Origin: Mycolicibacterium vinylchloridicum
Lineage (GTDB): Bacteria; Actinomycetota; Actinomycetes; Mycobacteriales; Mycobacteriaceae
Direction: 5' to 3'
Assembly (NCBI RefSeq): GCF_013404075.1
Contig: NZ_JACBJQ010000036.1
Coordinates: 1-59,166, forward strand
DNA: 59,166 nucleotides
The position numbers were made by a program, and so were the translations under genes. Within the stretch, counting starts at the first letter, position 1; each line of letters starts with the position of its first letter. Positions 58,234 through 59,166 of the stretch are shown piece after piece. A model generated the notes under the pieces. That model was not told where the DNA came from, did not search any database, and worked only from the letters and a program-made list of their open reading frames with translations.

Positions 58234-58953
58234 ATGTCTGATTCGCAGCACACCATTGCCGGCACAGTGCTCACCATGCCGGTGCGGATTCGCAAGGCCG
58301 ATGTCCACACGGCGATGTTCTCCGTTTCGGCCGACGCCGCGCAGCGACTCATCGACTACAGCGGATTGAAGGTCTGCCAGTTCCGGCCTGGCCGCGCGGT
58401 GGTGAACCTGATGCTGGCCCGCTACATCGACGGCGACCTCGGCAAGTACCACGAGTTCGGCACGTGCGTGATGGTCAATCCCCCGGACTCCGATGCCAGT
58501 GGCCTCAAAGCTCTCGGCGACGCGGCCGCCTTCATCCACCACCTGCCGGTCGACCAGGAGTTCACCCTCGAGGCCGGCCGGACGATTTGGGGCTTCCCCA
58601 AGATCATGGCCGATTTCACTGTTCGAGACGCCAGTCCGTTCACCTTCGACGTGAGTGAGAACGGATCGCTGATCGCCGGCATCGAATTCCACCGAGGCCT
58701 GCCGATTCCCTCGCTGCGGCCGCGCACCCAGGTGCTCAAGACGTACACGTTCGCCGACGGCACCACCCGCGAAGTGCCCTGGGAGATGAAGAACTCCGGG
58801 GTGCGATTCCGGCCCGGCGGCGCGACCCTGCGCCTGGGTGATCACCCGTACGCCAAAGAGCTGGCCTCGCTGGGGCTGCCGAAGCGCGCGATGGTGTCGG
58901 GCTCGGTCGCCCACGTCGAGATGACGTTCGGCGACGCCCACATCCTGCGCTGA
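58234..58953 (+). CDS. Acetoacetate decarboxylase family protein (Rv3519-like)
   Basis: A 239-residue protein resembling the acetoacetate decarboxylase-like fold, with YHEFGTCVMVNP and VDQEFTLEAGRTIWGFPKIMADF. The Lys in the latter stretch (GFPK) is at the place of the Schiff-base Lys of true decarboxylases. It starts at ATG 58234, six bases after a TACAGT -10-like element, so probably leaderless. Neighbour and size equal Rv3519, in the cholesterol region next to cyp142. Role unknown; a fatty-acid or sterol-derived beta-keto acid is possible. Confidence 0.85.
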   Translation: MSDSQHTIAGTVLTMPVRIRKADVHTAMFSVSADAAQRLIDYSGLKVCQFRPGRAVVNLMLARYIDGDLGKYHEFGTCVMVNPPDSDASGLKALGDAAAFIHHLPVDQEFTLEAGRTIWGFPKIMADFTVRDASPFTFDVSENGSLIAGIEFHRGLPIPSLRPRTQVLKTYTFADGTTREVPWEMKNSGVRFRPGGATLRLGDHPYAKELASLGLPKRAMVSGSVAHVEMTFGDAHILR

Positions 58954-59011
58954 GCGCCCGAACGTCATCCGGTCAATCTAGAGCCCGGGCTAGACAACTC
59001 GCAAGAAGTGT

Positions 59012-59166
59012 CTACAAGAGGCTGGCGGCCTCGGTGATCTGTTCGGGGCTGCGGGCGCCGATGACCATCATGGTGACGCCGGCGGCTTCCCAGGCGGCGA
59101 TCTGTTTGCGGACGTAGTCGATGTCGCCGACGATCGCCGAGTCGTCGACGAGTTCGTCGGGAACGG
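59012..59166 (-). CDS. F420-dependent LLM-class oxidoreductase, 3' part (Rv3520c-like)
   Basis: The last 51 residues before the window edge read in frame to a TAG at 59012, with VPDELVDDSAIVGDIDYVRKQ and an AAGVTMMVIGARSPEQI ending. This is the C-terminal helix region of the luciferase-like F420-dependent enzymes. Gene order after cyp142 and the Rv3519-like gene matches Rv3520c. Only the C-terminus is visible. Confidence 0.8.
   Translation of the reverse strand, partial: VPDELVDDSAIVGDIDYVRKQIAAWEAAGVTMMVIGARSPEQITEAASLL

Noticed and set aside
58960..59014. AGCCCGGGCT palindrome as terminator between the Rv3519-like and Rv3520c-like genes
   Set aside because: The 10-bp perfect core with flanking TCTAG/AGA is short and has no supporting tract. 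It could be a weak bidirectional hairpin but is not convincing.

Overview
The window is chromosomal DNA from a Mycobacterium-group actinobacterium, most likely a fast-growing Mycolicibacterium-type species. The GC-rich, tightly packed genes include close relatives of M. tuberculosis PhoP/PhoR, CYP51, CYP123, CYP142, OtsA, FadE26/FadE27, FadD17, FadD19, EchA19, IlvX and a 13E12 (DUF222) protein. All names rest on recognising protein motifs and gene order by eye; no database search was run.

Layout. (1) 1-685: 5' part of a 13E12-repeat (DUF222/HNH) gene with a perfect mycobacterial LexA box just inside its start. (2) 741-13805: a redox cluster collinear with M. tuberculosis Rv0771-Rv0760c. A minus-strand operon (aldehyde dehydrogenase, SDR, hydroxyisobutyrate-dehydrogenase-like, carboxymuconolactone-decarboxylase-like) diverges from a plus-strand operon (TetR, CYP123, SDR, CYP51, 3Fe-4S ferredoxin, NTF2-like). 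Then come a zinc alcohol dehydrogenase with a KstR-like box, a strong terminator hairpin, an Old Yellow Enzyme/FAD fusion, an Rv0760c-like NTF2 protein and an SDR. (3) 13807-16981: two membrane glycosyltransferases. (4) 17091-20568: HIT protein, PhoR, PhoP with an apparent PhoP box, and a divergent protein built from ten decapeptide repeats. (5) 20614-31698: tRNA-Thr, an HNH protein, small secreted proteins, a TetR/SDR pair, a secreted metalloprotease-like protein with a C-terminal anchor, a lipoprotein, a sedolisin (S53) protease, a zinc-ribbon membrane protein, an ammonium transporter and a DUF427 protein. (6) 31716-39402: YkvA-like protein, a molybdenum hydroxylase whose three subunits are encoded convergently, an LCP cell-wall ligase, a beta-hydroxyacid dehydrogenase and an SDR with a perfect KstR box. 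(7) 39848-42723: three tandem paralogous small secreted proteins, a 54-residue protein and otsA. (8) 42724-59166: the cholesterol side-chain catabolic region (hsd4A, fdxD, fadE26, fadE27, fadD17, ilvX, nitronate monooxygenase, fadD19, echA19, cutinase, cyp142, Rv3519-like, start of Rv3520c-like), with KstR operators between divergent genes.

The most notable accessory element is a roughly 3 kb cassette at about 49450-52466 inside the cholesterol region. It carries an AraC regulator, a VOC protein and a translationally coupled trio: an EspC-like type VII secretion partner, a protein with a helical N-terminus and an amidase_6-type cysteine hydrolase domain, and a membrane-anchored small protein. 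I read the trio as a candidate ESX-secreted toxin and immunity module. The cassette is bracketed by a 22-bp direct repeat that duplicates the last codons and stop of the neighbouring nitronate monooxygenase gene. The mce4 import operon, which follows hsd4A in M. tuberculosis, is not at that position here.
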